A stretch of 34,749 bases of DNA, taken from JBGAPI01 sp044221335. GTDB lineage: Bacteria > Pseudomonadota > Gammaproteobacteria > Xanthomonadales > Ahniellaceae. Below are positions 1 to 6,543 of this stretch, one piece after another. A program made the translations under genes and the position numbers. Numbering within the stretch: the stretch's first letter is position 1; each line of letters opens with the position of its first letter. Under the pieces are notes generated by a model. The model searched no databases. It saw only the letters and a list, made by a program, of their open reading frames with translations, and was not told the origin of the DNA. Location of the stretch: positions 1 to 34,749 of the forward strand of contig JBGAPI010000058.1 in NCBI GenBank assembly GCA_044221335.1, written 5' to 3'.

Positions 1-387
1 GTCGACCTCGCGACGCCGCAGCAGCGAGCGGATCCGCGCCGACAGTTCCTGCATGCCGAAGGGCTTCGTCACGTAGTCGTTGGCACCGGCGTCGAGCAGG
101 GTCACCTTCTCCTGTTCCCCGGAACGCGCCGACAGCACGATCACCGGGACCGCGCTGAAGCTGCGCAGCTCGCGCAGCACATCGCGGCCGTCTTGGTCGG
201 GCAGGCCGAGGTCGAGCAGTACGAGATCGATGCCGCTCGCGCCGCCAGCGGCCATCGCCAGCGCATCGCGACCGCTGCCGGCCTCCAGCACGCGATAGCC
301 CTGCGCGCGCAGTCCGATGCCGAGGAAACGGCGGATCTGCGCCTCGTCGTCCACCACCAGCAGCGTCGCCGTGCCGGTCTCGCTCAT
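1..387 (-). CDS. kdpE: KdpE-like response regulator (partial, C-terminus outside window)
   Basis: OmpR/PhoB-type response regulator. The visible 129 residues are a complete receiver domain: acidic pair D13/D14, phospho-acceptor Asp59 in the LLDLGLPD motif, and the conserved Lys in TKPFG. The wording of LDLGLPD, SAVPVIVLSAR and DAGANDY matches KdpE closely. The winged-helix DNA-binding half lies beyond the left edge. The ATG (385-387) overlaps the TGA of the upstream kinase gene in an ATGA junction, so the two are translationally coupled. Family knowledge: KdpE activates K+ uptake genes when phosphorylated by KdpD. Inference: with kup divergent next door and no kdpFABC in view, it may regulate kup. 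It could also be an uncharacterised KdpE paralogue. Confidence 0.88.
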   Translation of the reverse strand, partial: MSETGTATLLVVDDEAQIRRFLGIGLRAQGYRVLEAGSGRDALAMAAGGASGIDLVLLDLGLPDQDGRDVLRELRSFSAVPVIVLSARSGEQEKVTLLDAGANDYVTKPFGMQELSARIRSLLRRREVD

Positions 388-1913
388 TCGGTCCACTCCA
401 CGGTCGGCTCGGCCTCGAACGGAAGACGGATGCGCAGCACCGCGCCGGGGCCCTCGGGCGGCGCCAGGGCCTCGATGCGACCGCCGTGGGCGCGCACGAT
501 CGCCGCGCTGATCGCGAGTCCGAGACCATTGCCGCCGACCACGCGGTCGCCCTGCTCCGCCCGGAAGAACGGATCGAACACCCGCAGCCGGTCGGCCGGA
601 GCGATGCCCGGACCGCGGTCGCGCACGTCGATCGCCCAGTCGTCGCCGTCGCGGCCCACGTTCACCGCCAGCGGATGCTCGCCCGGATCGAACTTCAGGG
701 CGTTGTCGACGAGGTTGAACAGCGCCTGCTCGAACAGGTCGGGTTGCACCCGCAGTGCCGGCACCGGGTCCGGCAAGCCGATCTCGATGCGGCGCTTGTG
801 GTGCACCTGCCACAGCCTTGGCAGCACCGCACCCAGCAGGTCGTCGATCCCGATCCACTCGCCCACGATGCGACCGGGCGCGCTGCCGAGCCGGGTGAGA
901 TCGAGCAGGTTCTGGATGTAGCGGTCGAGCCGCCGGCCCTGCTGCACGATGTCCCCGGCGAGCTGGCGACGGTCCTCGCGGTCGAGGTCGGCGTCGAACA
1001 GCGTCAGGTTCTCGGCGCTGCCGATGATGGTGGCGAGCGGCGAGCGCAGGTCATGCGAGACCGAGGACAGCAGCGCCGCGCGCAGCCGTTCCGCCTCGGC
1101 GACCACGCGGGTGTCGGCGAGCTGGCCCGCCAGCTCGACCCGCGCCAGCGACGCCGCCACGATCTGCGCCATCGCCGTCGCCAGCGCCGTCGCCGCCGTC
1201 GTCCAGCCTGCGCTGCGGTCGAGGCAGACCACCCCCAGGGCGCGCTCGCCGGCGGTCAGCAGCACGCAACGGCGGCCGCCGCCGAGGTCGACCGCGAAGC
1301 CGTCGTCCGGGGGGCAGGCGAGGCACGCGTAGGCCGCCGCCCGCAGGACCGGGTCGACCGCGTCGCGGGTGCCGGCGGCGACCAGGCGCTCGTCGGCGTC
1401 GCGCAGCAGCAGCGTCGCGGTCGCCGCGAGCTCGCGCTCGAAGCCGTTCTCGGCGGCGGCCAGCACCGCGGCGCGGTCGACCGCGGTCGCGAGTCGCGCG
1501 GACAGCTCCTGCAGCGCGGCGCTGCGGGCATGCGCCGACTGGCGCTCCTGCAGCTGTTCGGTCAGACGGTTGGCGAGACGGCTCACCGCGAGCGCCAGCA
1601 GCAGGAACAGGCCAACCGTGGCGATGCCCTTCCCGGCGTCGATGTAGAAGGTGTAGCGCGGCTCCAGGAAGAAGAAGTTGTAGGAGAGGAAGCACAGCGC
1701 GACCGCGTACAGCGTCACCGCCGTGCGCGCGCGCAGCGCGACATAGACCACCGCCGCGACGAAGATCAGCGCCTGGTCGGCATAGCCGAAGCCGCGCTCG
1801 GTGGCGATGCCGGCGACGACGGCCAGCACCACCACGAGGCTTGCGCCGAGTGGCCCGAGCTCCGCTCCCGGCGATCGCGACAGCAGCTTGGACGGGGTCG
1901 GGTCGGCGCTCAC
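384..1913 (-). CDS. kdpD: KdpD-like sensor histidine kinase lacking the N-terminal KdpD/USP half
   Basis: Membrane histidine kinase of 509 residues. It begins with about 20 cytoplasmic residues, then four hydrophobic segments (about 22-112) of the DUF4118 KdpD transmembrane domain, including the diagnostic LSYNFFFLEPRYTF stretch. A GAF-like region follows (about 135-265), then a HisKA H-box (SHDLRSPLA, about 283-291) and a HATPase domain (DNALKFDP about 400; DRGPGIAP about 434). Classical KdpD is about 890 residues and carries an N-terminal KdpD sensor plus a USP domain; both are absent here. The start is GTG (1911-1913) with a poor ribosome site. The stop overlaps the kdpE start by 4 bp. Transcription is divergent from kup across a 174-bp gap. 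It is not obviously a broken gene, because the kinase core is intact. Confidence 0.87.
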   Translation of the reverse strand: MSADPTPSKLLSRSPGAELGPLGASLVVVLAVVAGIATERGFGYADQALIFVAAVVYVALRARTAVTLYAVALCFLSYNFFFLEPRYTFYIDAGKGIATVGLFLLLALAVSRLANRLTEQLQERQSAHARSAALQELSARLATAVDRAAVLAAAENGFERELAATATLLLRDADERLVAAGTRDAVDPVLRAAAYACLACPPDDGFAVDLGGGRRCVLLTAGERALGVVCLDRSAGWTTAATALATAMAQIVAASLARVELAGQLADTRVVAEAERLRAALLSSVSHDLRSPLATIIGSAENLTLFDADLDREDRRQLAGDIVQQGRRLDRYIQNLLDLTRLGSAPGRIVGEWIGIDDLLGAVLPRLWQVHHKRRIEIGLPDPVPALRVQPDLFEQALFNLVDNALKFDPGEHPLAVNVGRDGDDWAIDVRDRGPGIAPADRLRVFDPFFRAEQGDRVVGGNGLGLAISAAIVRAHGGRIEALAPPEGPGAVLRIRLPFEAEPTVEWTE

Positions 1914-1980
1914 GGGTCGATTCTGCGCGCGGACGACGGGCCGCGCGGCGCGGCCACATTACGCCATCGCTGCACGTCCG

Positions 1981-2007
1981 GTAAGCCTCGTAAATTCGCC
2001 GTAAAAA
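1981..2007. promoter_or_regulatory. Candidate KdpE operator: GTAA direct repeats in the kdpD-kup divergent region
   Basis: Three GTAA-led repeats occur in tandem: GTAAGCC at 1981, GTAAATT at 1990 and GTAAAAA at 2001, with spacings of 9 and 11 bp. Read on the minus strand they are TTTTTAC, AATTTAC and GGCTTAC, an AT-rich island in otherwise GC-rich DNA. Direct half-sites about 11 bp apart are typical of OmpR/PhoB-family regulators, and E. coli KdpE binds a T-rich site ending in a TTTACA-like half. Assignment to KdpE is inference from position and layout. Confidence 0.4.
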
Positions 2008-2087
2008 CCGGTACGGGAAACCTTCGACCTCGCTCCCGCGTCTCCACAATGCCGGCGCCGCGAACCGACGGCGTGACATGAACGGCG

Positions 2088-3983
2088 ATGAGTGCGATCG
2101 AAGCAGGAATGGAACGGGGCGCCGAGCCGCTGAAGTGGTCGGCGCTGGTCGGTGCGATCGGCATCGTGTTCGGCGACATCGGCACCAGTCCGCTGTACAC
2201 CATCCAGCAGTCCTTCAGCCCCGCCTACGGCCTGGCGCCAGATCCCGGCAACGTGCTCGGCGTGCTGTCGCTGGTGTTCTGGGCGCTGATCCTGGTGGTG
2301 ACGATCAAGTACGTGTTCATCATCATGCGCGCCGACAACCGCGGCGAGGGCGGCATCCTCGCGCTGATGGCGGTGGCGCAGCGCAGCCTGCCGATCGCCG
2401 CGCCGCTCGGCTACATCGCCGGCATCCTCGGCATCTTCGGCACCGCGCTGTTCTTCGGCGACGGCGTGCTGACACCGGCGATCTCGGTGCTGTCGGCGGT
2501 CGAGGGACTCGAGGTCGCGGCGCCGGCGCTGTCGCACGCCGTGCTGCCGACCTCGCTGGTCGTGCTGGTGCTGCTGTTCTCGATCCAGCGCCGTGGCGTT
2601 GCCGGTGTCGGCCGCCTGTTCGGACCGATCATGCTGGTCTGGTTCGCCGCGATCGCCGCGCTCGGCGTCGCGCAGCTGCTGCGCCACCCCGGCGTGCTGG
2701 TGGCGCTCGACCCGAGCTGGGCGGTCGCGTTCTTCGTCCGCCACGGCGTGGCGGCGTGGCTGGCGCTCGGCGCCGTCGTGCTGGCGATCACCGGCGGCGA
2801 GGCGCTGTACGCCGACATGGGCCACTTCGGCCGCCGCACCGTCAGCCAGGCCTGGCTCCTGCTGGTGCTGCCGGCGCTGCTGCTCAACTACTTCGGCCAG
2901 GGCGCGCTGATCCTCGCGGACCCGGCGGCGGTCGCCAATCCCTTCTATCTGATGGCTCCGGCCTGGGCGCAGCTGCCGCTGACGGCGGTTGCGACGGCCG
3001 CGGCGGTGATCGCGTCGCAGGCGGTGATCTCCGGCACCTTCTCGGTGGTGCGCCAGGCGATCCAGCTCGGCTACCTGCCGCGGATGAAGATCGTGCATAC
3101 CTCCTCGGACGAGATCTCCCACGTCTACGTGCCGTGGGTGAACCGGGCGCTGTTCGTCGCGGTGCTGCTGGTGGTGATCGGCTTCAAGTCGTCGGCGGCG
3201 CTCGGCATCGCCTATGGCGTGTCGGTGACCGGCACCATGCTGATCAGCGCGATCCTGACGATCGTGGTCGCCGCCGAGCGCTGGCAGGTCTCGCCGCGCC
3301 TGCTGTGGCCGCTCGGCATCCTCTTCGTCGGCATCGACCTCGGCTTTCTTTCCGCGAACATGGTCAAGTTCGCCGACGGCGCGTGGTTTCCGCTGGCGCT
3401 CGGCGTCATCGCCTTCGTGGTGATGCGCACCTGGCGCCGCGGCCGCGAGCTGGTGCGCCTGCAGGTGCGCCGCGACAGCCTCCGGATCGAGCACTTCATC
3501 GAGGGCCTGATGCGTGACCCGCCGGTCCGGGTCGCCGGCACCGCGGTGTTCATGACGGCCAGCAACGACCACCTGCCGCCCGCCCTGATGAACAACCTCG
3601 AGCACAACAAGGTGCTGCACGAGCGCAATGTGCTGCTCAGTGTCGAGACTGCCGGCGTTCCGCGCTGCGAGGCCGGCGAGCGCGAGCAGCTGACCGCCCT
3701 CGGCCACGGCTTCTGGCGCCTGACGCTGCGCTTCGGCTACATGGAGGACCCGGACGTGCCGCGCGCGCTGGCCGCGCTCGAGGCGCCGGATCTCGCCTTC
3801 GACCTCGCTCGCACGACCTTCTTTGCCAGCCGCGAGTCGCTCACGGCGAAGGACGACCAGGGCATGGCGCTATGGCGCGACAAGCTCTTCCTGCTGATGT
3901 CGCGCAACGCGACGGCGGCAACGGACTTCTTCGGAATCCCTGGAAAGCGGCTGGTGGAGCTGGGGACCCAGGTGGCCATCTAG
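2088..3983 (+). CDS. kup: Kup family potassium uptake transporter
   Basis: K+/H+ symporter of the KUP/HAK/KT family, 631 residues (E. coli Kup is 622). The N-terminal signature GDIGTSPLYT (residues 29-38) is intact. About twelve hydrophobic segments run to about residue 450, followed by a hydrophilic C-terminal domain of about 180 residues, as in the family. Role: constitutive inner-membrane K+ uptake. The first ATG (2088) is used here but has no clear Shine-Dalgarno; Met8 (2109), preceded by AGCAGGA at very short spacing, is an alternative start. The gene is divergent from the kdpD-like/kdpE-like pair, which suggests regulation by that system. It converges with lysR. Confidence 0.97.
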   Translation: MSAIEAGMERGAEPLKWSALVGAIGIVFGDIGTSPLYTIQQSFSPAYGLAPDPGNVLGVLSLVFWALILVVTIKYVFIIMRADNRGEGGILALMAVAQRSLPIAAPLGYIAGILGIFGTALFFGDGVLTPAISVLSAVEGLEVAAPALSHAVLPTSLVVLVLLFSIQRRGVAGVGRLFGPIMLVWFAAIAALGVAQLLRHPGVLVALDPSWAVAFFVRHGVAAWLALGAVVLAITGGEALYADMGHFGRRTVSQAWLLLVLPALLLNYFGQGALILADPAAVANPFYLMAPAWAQLPLTAVATAAAVIASQAVISGTFSVVRQAIQLGYLPRMKIVHTSSDEISHVYVPWVNRALFVAVLLVVIGFKSSAALGIAYGVSVTGTMLISAILTIVVAAERWQVSPRLLWPLGILFVGIDLGFLSANMVKFADGAWFPLALGVIAFVVMRTWRRGRELVRLQVRRDSLRIEHFIEGLMRDPPVRVAGTAVFMTASNDHLPPALMNNLEHNKVLHERNVLLSVETAGVPRCEAGEREQLTALGHGFWRLTLRFGYMEDPDVPRALAALEAPDLAFDLARTTFFASRESLTAKDDQGMALWRDKLFLLMSRNATAATDFFGIPGKRLVELGTQVAI

Positions 3984-4026
3984 CGCAGGGCAGGCACTGC
4001 CCTTCGTTGCGGAACCTTTGGGCAAT

Positions 4027-4043
4027 GGCGGGCAGGGCCCGCC
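4027..4043. terminator. GC-rich hairpin between convergent kup and lysR
   Basis: Perfect inverted repeat GGCGGG-CAGGG-CCCGCC, followed by CTAC, which contains the lysR stop on the other strand. There is no U-tract, so it may be a bidirectional stop for the convergent pair or simply a member of the small interspersed palindromes seen at gene ends in this window (compare 9541-9575 and 13990-14030). Confidence 0.4.
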
Positions 4044-4937
4044 CTACACGCGGAAGCGCGCATCGTCACGGAGCGCATCGCCCAGGAAATCCGACAGCGC
4101 CCGCACCCGCGCCGTGTGGCGGAGATCCGGATGAGTCAGCAACCACAGGCCCGCGGTGAAGCGCGCGTCCAGCCGGAACAGGCGGCGGAGCTTCCGGCTG
4201 TGCTGATCGACCGGTAGCAGCGCGACGCCGAGCCCGGCCTCGGCCAGCGCCGCCATCGTGTTGAGGTCGTTGCTGCGCGCGACGACACGCGCGTCCTCGT
4301 AGCGGCGCTGCAGCCACTCGAAGATCGCGACCCGCTGGAAACTGCGGTCGGCACCGATCAGGTCGTGGCCGTCGAGGTCGTCGACGGAAGCGGGCGTCCC
4401 GCGGCGGCGCAGGTAGGACGGCGCGGCGAACGCGAACCACGGCAGGTCGGCGAGGCGGCGGCCGACGAGATAGGGCGGCGGCTGACGGGTCGCCCGCAGC
4501 GCGAGGTCGGCCTCGCGGCGGGCGAGGTCGTAGTCGTGGTCGCCGACCGCGAGCTCGACCCGGATGTCGGGATAGCGCTTGCGGAACGCCGGCAGCAGCG
4601 GAGCGACGTAGTCGGTCGCGAGGCTCGGCGCGGTGGTGAGACGCAGCTCGCCGGCGAGGCGGAAGTCGCGCCCGGCGACCTGCCGCGCCAGCTCCTGCAC
4701 CGCGTTCTCGGCGACCTCGGCGTGCGCGCGGATCGCCTCGCCGGCGCGGGTCAGCACATAGCCGTCCGCGCGACGATCGAACACCCGGACGCCGAGCCGC
4801 GCCTCGCAGGCGTTGAGCCGGCGGAACAGCGTCGAGTGGTTGACGCCGAGTGATCGCGCGCCACCGGCGAGGCTGCCGGCACGCGCGATCGCGAGGATGT
4901 CGCGGAGGTCGTTCCAGTCGAAATCGTTGATTTGCAT
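4044..4937 (-). CDS. LysR family transcriptional regulator
   Basis: 297-residue LysR-type regulator. The N-terminal winged helix-turn-helix (about residues 8-65) reads DLRDILAIARAGSLAGGARSLGVNHSTLFRRLNACE in two blocks, with the invariant pattern of the family, and is followed by the linker helix. A periplasmic-binding-protein-like effector domain runs from about residue 92 to 290. It is divergent from the DoxX gene 99 bp away, the usual arrangement for a LysR factor and its target. The ATG (4935-4937) lies inside an 18-bp palindrome, so autorepression is likely. The effector ligand cannot be told from sequence. Confidence 0.95.
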   Translation of the reverse strand: MQINDFDWNDLRDILAIARAGSLAGGARSLGVNHSTLFRRLNACEARLGVRVFDRRADGYVLTRAGEAIRAHAEVAENAVQELARQVAGRDFRLAGELRLTTAPSLATDYVAPLLPAFRKRYPDIRVELAVGDHDYDLARREADLALRATRQPPPYLVGRRLADLPWFAFAAPSYLRRRGTPASVDDLDGHDLIGADRSFQRVAIFEWLQRRYEDARVVARSNDLNTMAALAEAGLGVALLPVDQHSRKLRRLFRLDARFTAGLWLLTHPDLRHTARVRALSDFLGDALRDDARFRV

Positions 4938-4947
4938 ATTTGCAAAT
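4930..4947. promoter_or_regulatory. Candidate LysR operator, 18-bp palindrome over the lysR start codon
   Basis: ATTTGCA-TATT-TGCAAAT is a perfect 7+7 bp dyad in AT-rich DNA. It covers the lysR ATG. The length and T/A-flanked symmetry fit a LysR recognition box. Confidence 0.6.
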
Positions 4948-4966
4948 GGAAGTTGCGACTTTTGCG

Positions 4967-4982
4967 GATTCTATTGCGAATC
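4967..4982. promoter_or_regulatory. Second dyad in the lysR-doxX intergenic region
   Basis: GATTC-TATTGC-GAATC is a perfect 5-bp dyad, 20 bp beyond the first palindrome. TTGCG occurs at 4953, 4962 and 4974, echoing the TTGCA half-site. Together these fit the recognition-site plus activation-site arrangement of LysR targets, with doxX as the target. No convincing -35/-10 pair could be assigned. Confidence 0.4.
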
Positions 4983-5036
4983 GGCAGCGCCTAGATTGCT
5001 CGCCACGGCATCCCGCCGCACCTTAGGGAGCACCCC

Positions 5037-5426
5037 ATGAACAACCGTCTCGACCAGGCCAGCCTCGGCCTCCGCATCGCCCTCGGCGTCCTCTTCATCG
5101 CCCACAGCCTGTTGAAGATCGTCGTCTTCACCGTCCCCGGCACCGTCGCGTTCTTCGCCTCGATCGGCCTGCCCGGCGCGCTCGCCTACCCGGTGATCGC
5201 CGGCGAACTCCTCGGCGGCATCGCGCTGATCGCCGGCGTCTATGTCCGCCCGGTCGCCGCGCTGCTCGGCCTGATCAGCTTCGGCGCGATTCTCGCCCAC
5301 GCCGGCAACGGCTGGGTATTCTCCGCCCCGGGCGGCGGCTGGGAGTACCCGCTGTTCCTCGGCGTCGTGTGTTTCGTGCAGGCGACGCTGGGCGGTGGGC
5401 GGTACGCGCTGCAGCGCTCGGCCTGA
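5037..5426 (+). CDS. DoxX family membrane protein
   Basis: 129-residue integral membrane protein with four hydrophobic segments (about 11-33, 45-65, 69-90 and 100-120), matching the DoxX fold: LRIALGVLFIAHSLLKI near the N-terminus, GLPGALAYPVIAGELLGG, GVYVRPVAALLGL, and the C-terminal EYPLFLGVVCFVQATLG. The start is set by GGGAG (5026-5030), 6 nt before the ATG. DoxX proteins are poorly understood; some relate to quinone or thiosulfate metabolism or redox stress. The divergent LysR gene suggests induction by a specific compound, possibly aromatic or quinone-like given the extradiol dioxygenase that follows. That last point is inference. Confidence 0.9.
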   Translation: MNNRLDQASLGLRIALGVLFIAHSLLKIVVFTVPGTVAFFASIGLPGALAYPVIAGELLGGIALIAGVYVRPVAALLGLISFGAILAHAGNGWVFSAPGGGWEYPLFLGVVCFVQATLGGGRYALQRSA

Positions 5427-5443
5427 TCCCCGGCGACGGACTA

Positions 5444-5555
5444 CGTCATTGCGAGCGCAGCGAAGCGACCCGGTGACTCTGCACTTCGTCGCGGCAGATC
5501 AAGAGCCACGGCGCTGGGTTGCTTCGTCGTCGCTGCGCTCCTCCTCGCAACGACG
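5444..5555. repeat. REP/MITE-like imperfect palindrome
   Basis: The left arm CGTCATTGCGAGCGCAGCGA is mirrored by a right arm rich in TCGCTGCGCTCC and ending CTCGCAACGACG, about 110 bp overall. CGTCATTGCGAG...CTCGCAATGACG elements are dispersed non-coding palindromes in many proteobacteria. It contains no credible ORF. Confidence 0.6.
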
Positions 5556-5577
5556 GGGAATGAGGAAGTTTGGCCCG

Positions 5578-5636
5578 CCCTGAGCCCTGAGCCCTGAGCC
5601 CTGAGCCCTGAGCCCTGAGCCCTGAGCCCTGAGCCC
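5578..5636. repeat. Perfect heptanucleotide tandem array (CCCTGAG)8
   Basis: CCCTGAG is repeated eight times without mismatch, plus a trailing CCC. It ends 26 bp before the ATG of the ygiD-like gene. The unit contains TGA and is not a multiple of 3, so every frame is stopped and the array must be non-coding. Copy-number slippage would change promoter or leader spacing in 7-bp steps. Confidence 0.9.
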
Positions 5637-5662
5637 CTCACTCAACCCGGAACTTCATCGCG

Positions 5663-6448
5663 ATGTCGACACCCCGCACGCTGTTCCTCTCCCACGGCGC
5701 CCCCACCCTCGCGCTCGACCACTCGCCGACCGTCGCCTTCCTCCGTGACCTCGGTCAGCGCGTGACGAAGCCCAAGGCCGTGGTCATCGTGAGTGCGCAC
5801 CACACGACTGCGGCACCGGTTCTCGGCGCGCATCCGGCGCCGCCGACCGTGCACGACTTCGGCGGCTTTCCGGAGCCGCTGTACCGTCTGCGCTACCCGT
5901 CCGCGGGTGCCGTCGACCTCGCGGAGCGCACCGCCGCGACGCTGCGCGACGCCGGCTTCGACGCCGCGATCGATCCGCGCCACGGCATCGACCACGGCGT
6001 CTGGGTGCCGCTGCTGCACCTGTTTCCGGCCGCCGACGTTCCCGTGGTACCGCTGTCGGTGAGTCCTCGACAGGATGCGGCCTGGCACCTCGCGCTCGGT
6101 CGAGCCCTGGCGCCGCTGCTGTCCGACGAAGTGCTGCTGATCGGCTCCGGCGGCTTCGTCCACAACCTCGGTCGGCTCGCCTGGCAGACCCCGGATGCGC
6201 GGATTCCATCCGACTGGGCGCGCGACTTCGCCGACTGGATGACGGCGCGGATCCAGGACGGGGAATCCGGTCGCGCGGTCGACTGGCTGGCGCAGGCGCC
6301 CCAGCCGCGCCTCGCCCACCCGACGCCCGAGCACCTGCTGCCGCTGTTCGTTGCGTGGGGCGCAGCCGGCGCGGACGCAGACGGCACTCTGCTCCATCAG
6401 GACTGGGAGCTCGGCTCGCTGGCGATGCACGCGTTCGGATTTTCCTGA
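5663..6448 (+). CDS. ygiD: LigB-superfamily class III extradiol dioxygenase (YgiD/4,5-DOPA dioxygenase-like)
   Basis: 261 residues, the normal length for the DODA/YgiD family. Metal-binding histidines are recognisable: His11 in LSHGAP, His46/47 in SAHHTT and His167 in GSGGFVHN. His111 in IDHGVWVPLLHLFP is the conserved catalytic-region histidine, and HDFGGFP is present at 64-70. Family role: ring opening of catecholic substrates such as L-DOPA, cytoplasmic. The true substrate is unknown. There is no signal peptide. The start codon is the first ATG after the heptamer array; an in-frame TGA within the array (5630-5632) rules out a longer protein. The Shine-Dalgarno is weak. Confidence 0.9.
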   Translation: MSTPRTLFLSHGAPTLALDHSPTVAFLRDLGQRVTKPKAVVIVSAHHTTAAPVLGAHPAPPTVHDFGGFPEPLYRLRYPSAGAVDLAERTAATLRDAGFDAAIDPRHGIDHGVWVPLLHLFPAADVPVVPLSVSPRQDAAWHLALGRALAPLLSDEVLLIGSGGFVHNLGRLAWQTPDARIPSDWARDFADWMTARIQDGESGRAVDWLAQAPQPRLAHPTPEHLLPLFVAWGAAGADADGTLLHQDWELGSLAMHAFGFS

Positions 6449-6543
6449 CCATTCAAGTGCACGTGCATGGAACCCGGTGCAAAGGCTCGATCAGGCCCCT
6501 GAGAAAGTGAGAGCATTGGGTATCAATTTCTTTGGTTTCGCCC

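Noticed and set aside
486..2081. Long plus-strand open frame opposite the kdpD-like gene
   Set aside because: Arg/Gln/His-rich translation without domains; antisense by-product of GC-rich codon bias on the real gene.
5578..5636. Heptamer array as a CRISPR or coding repeat
   Set aside because: There are no spacers, the unit is too short, and TGA occurs in every frame.
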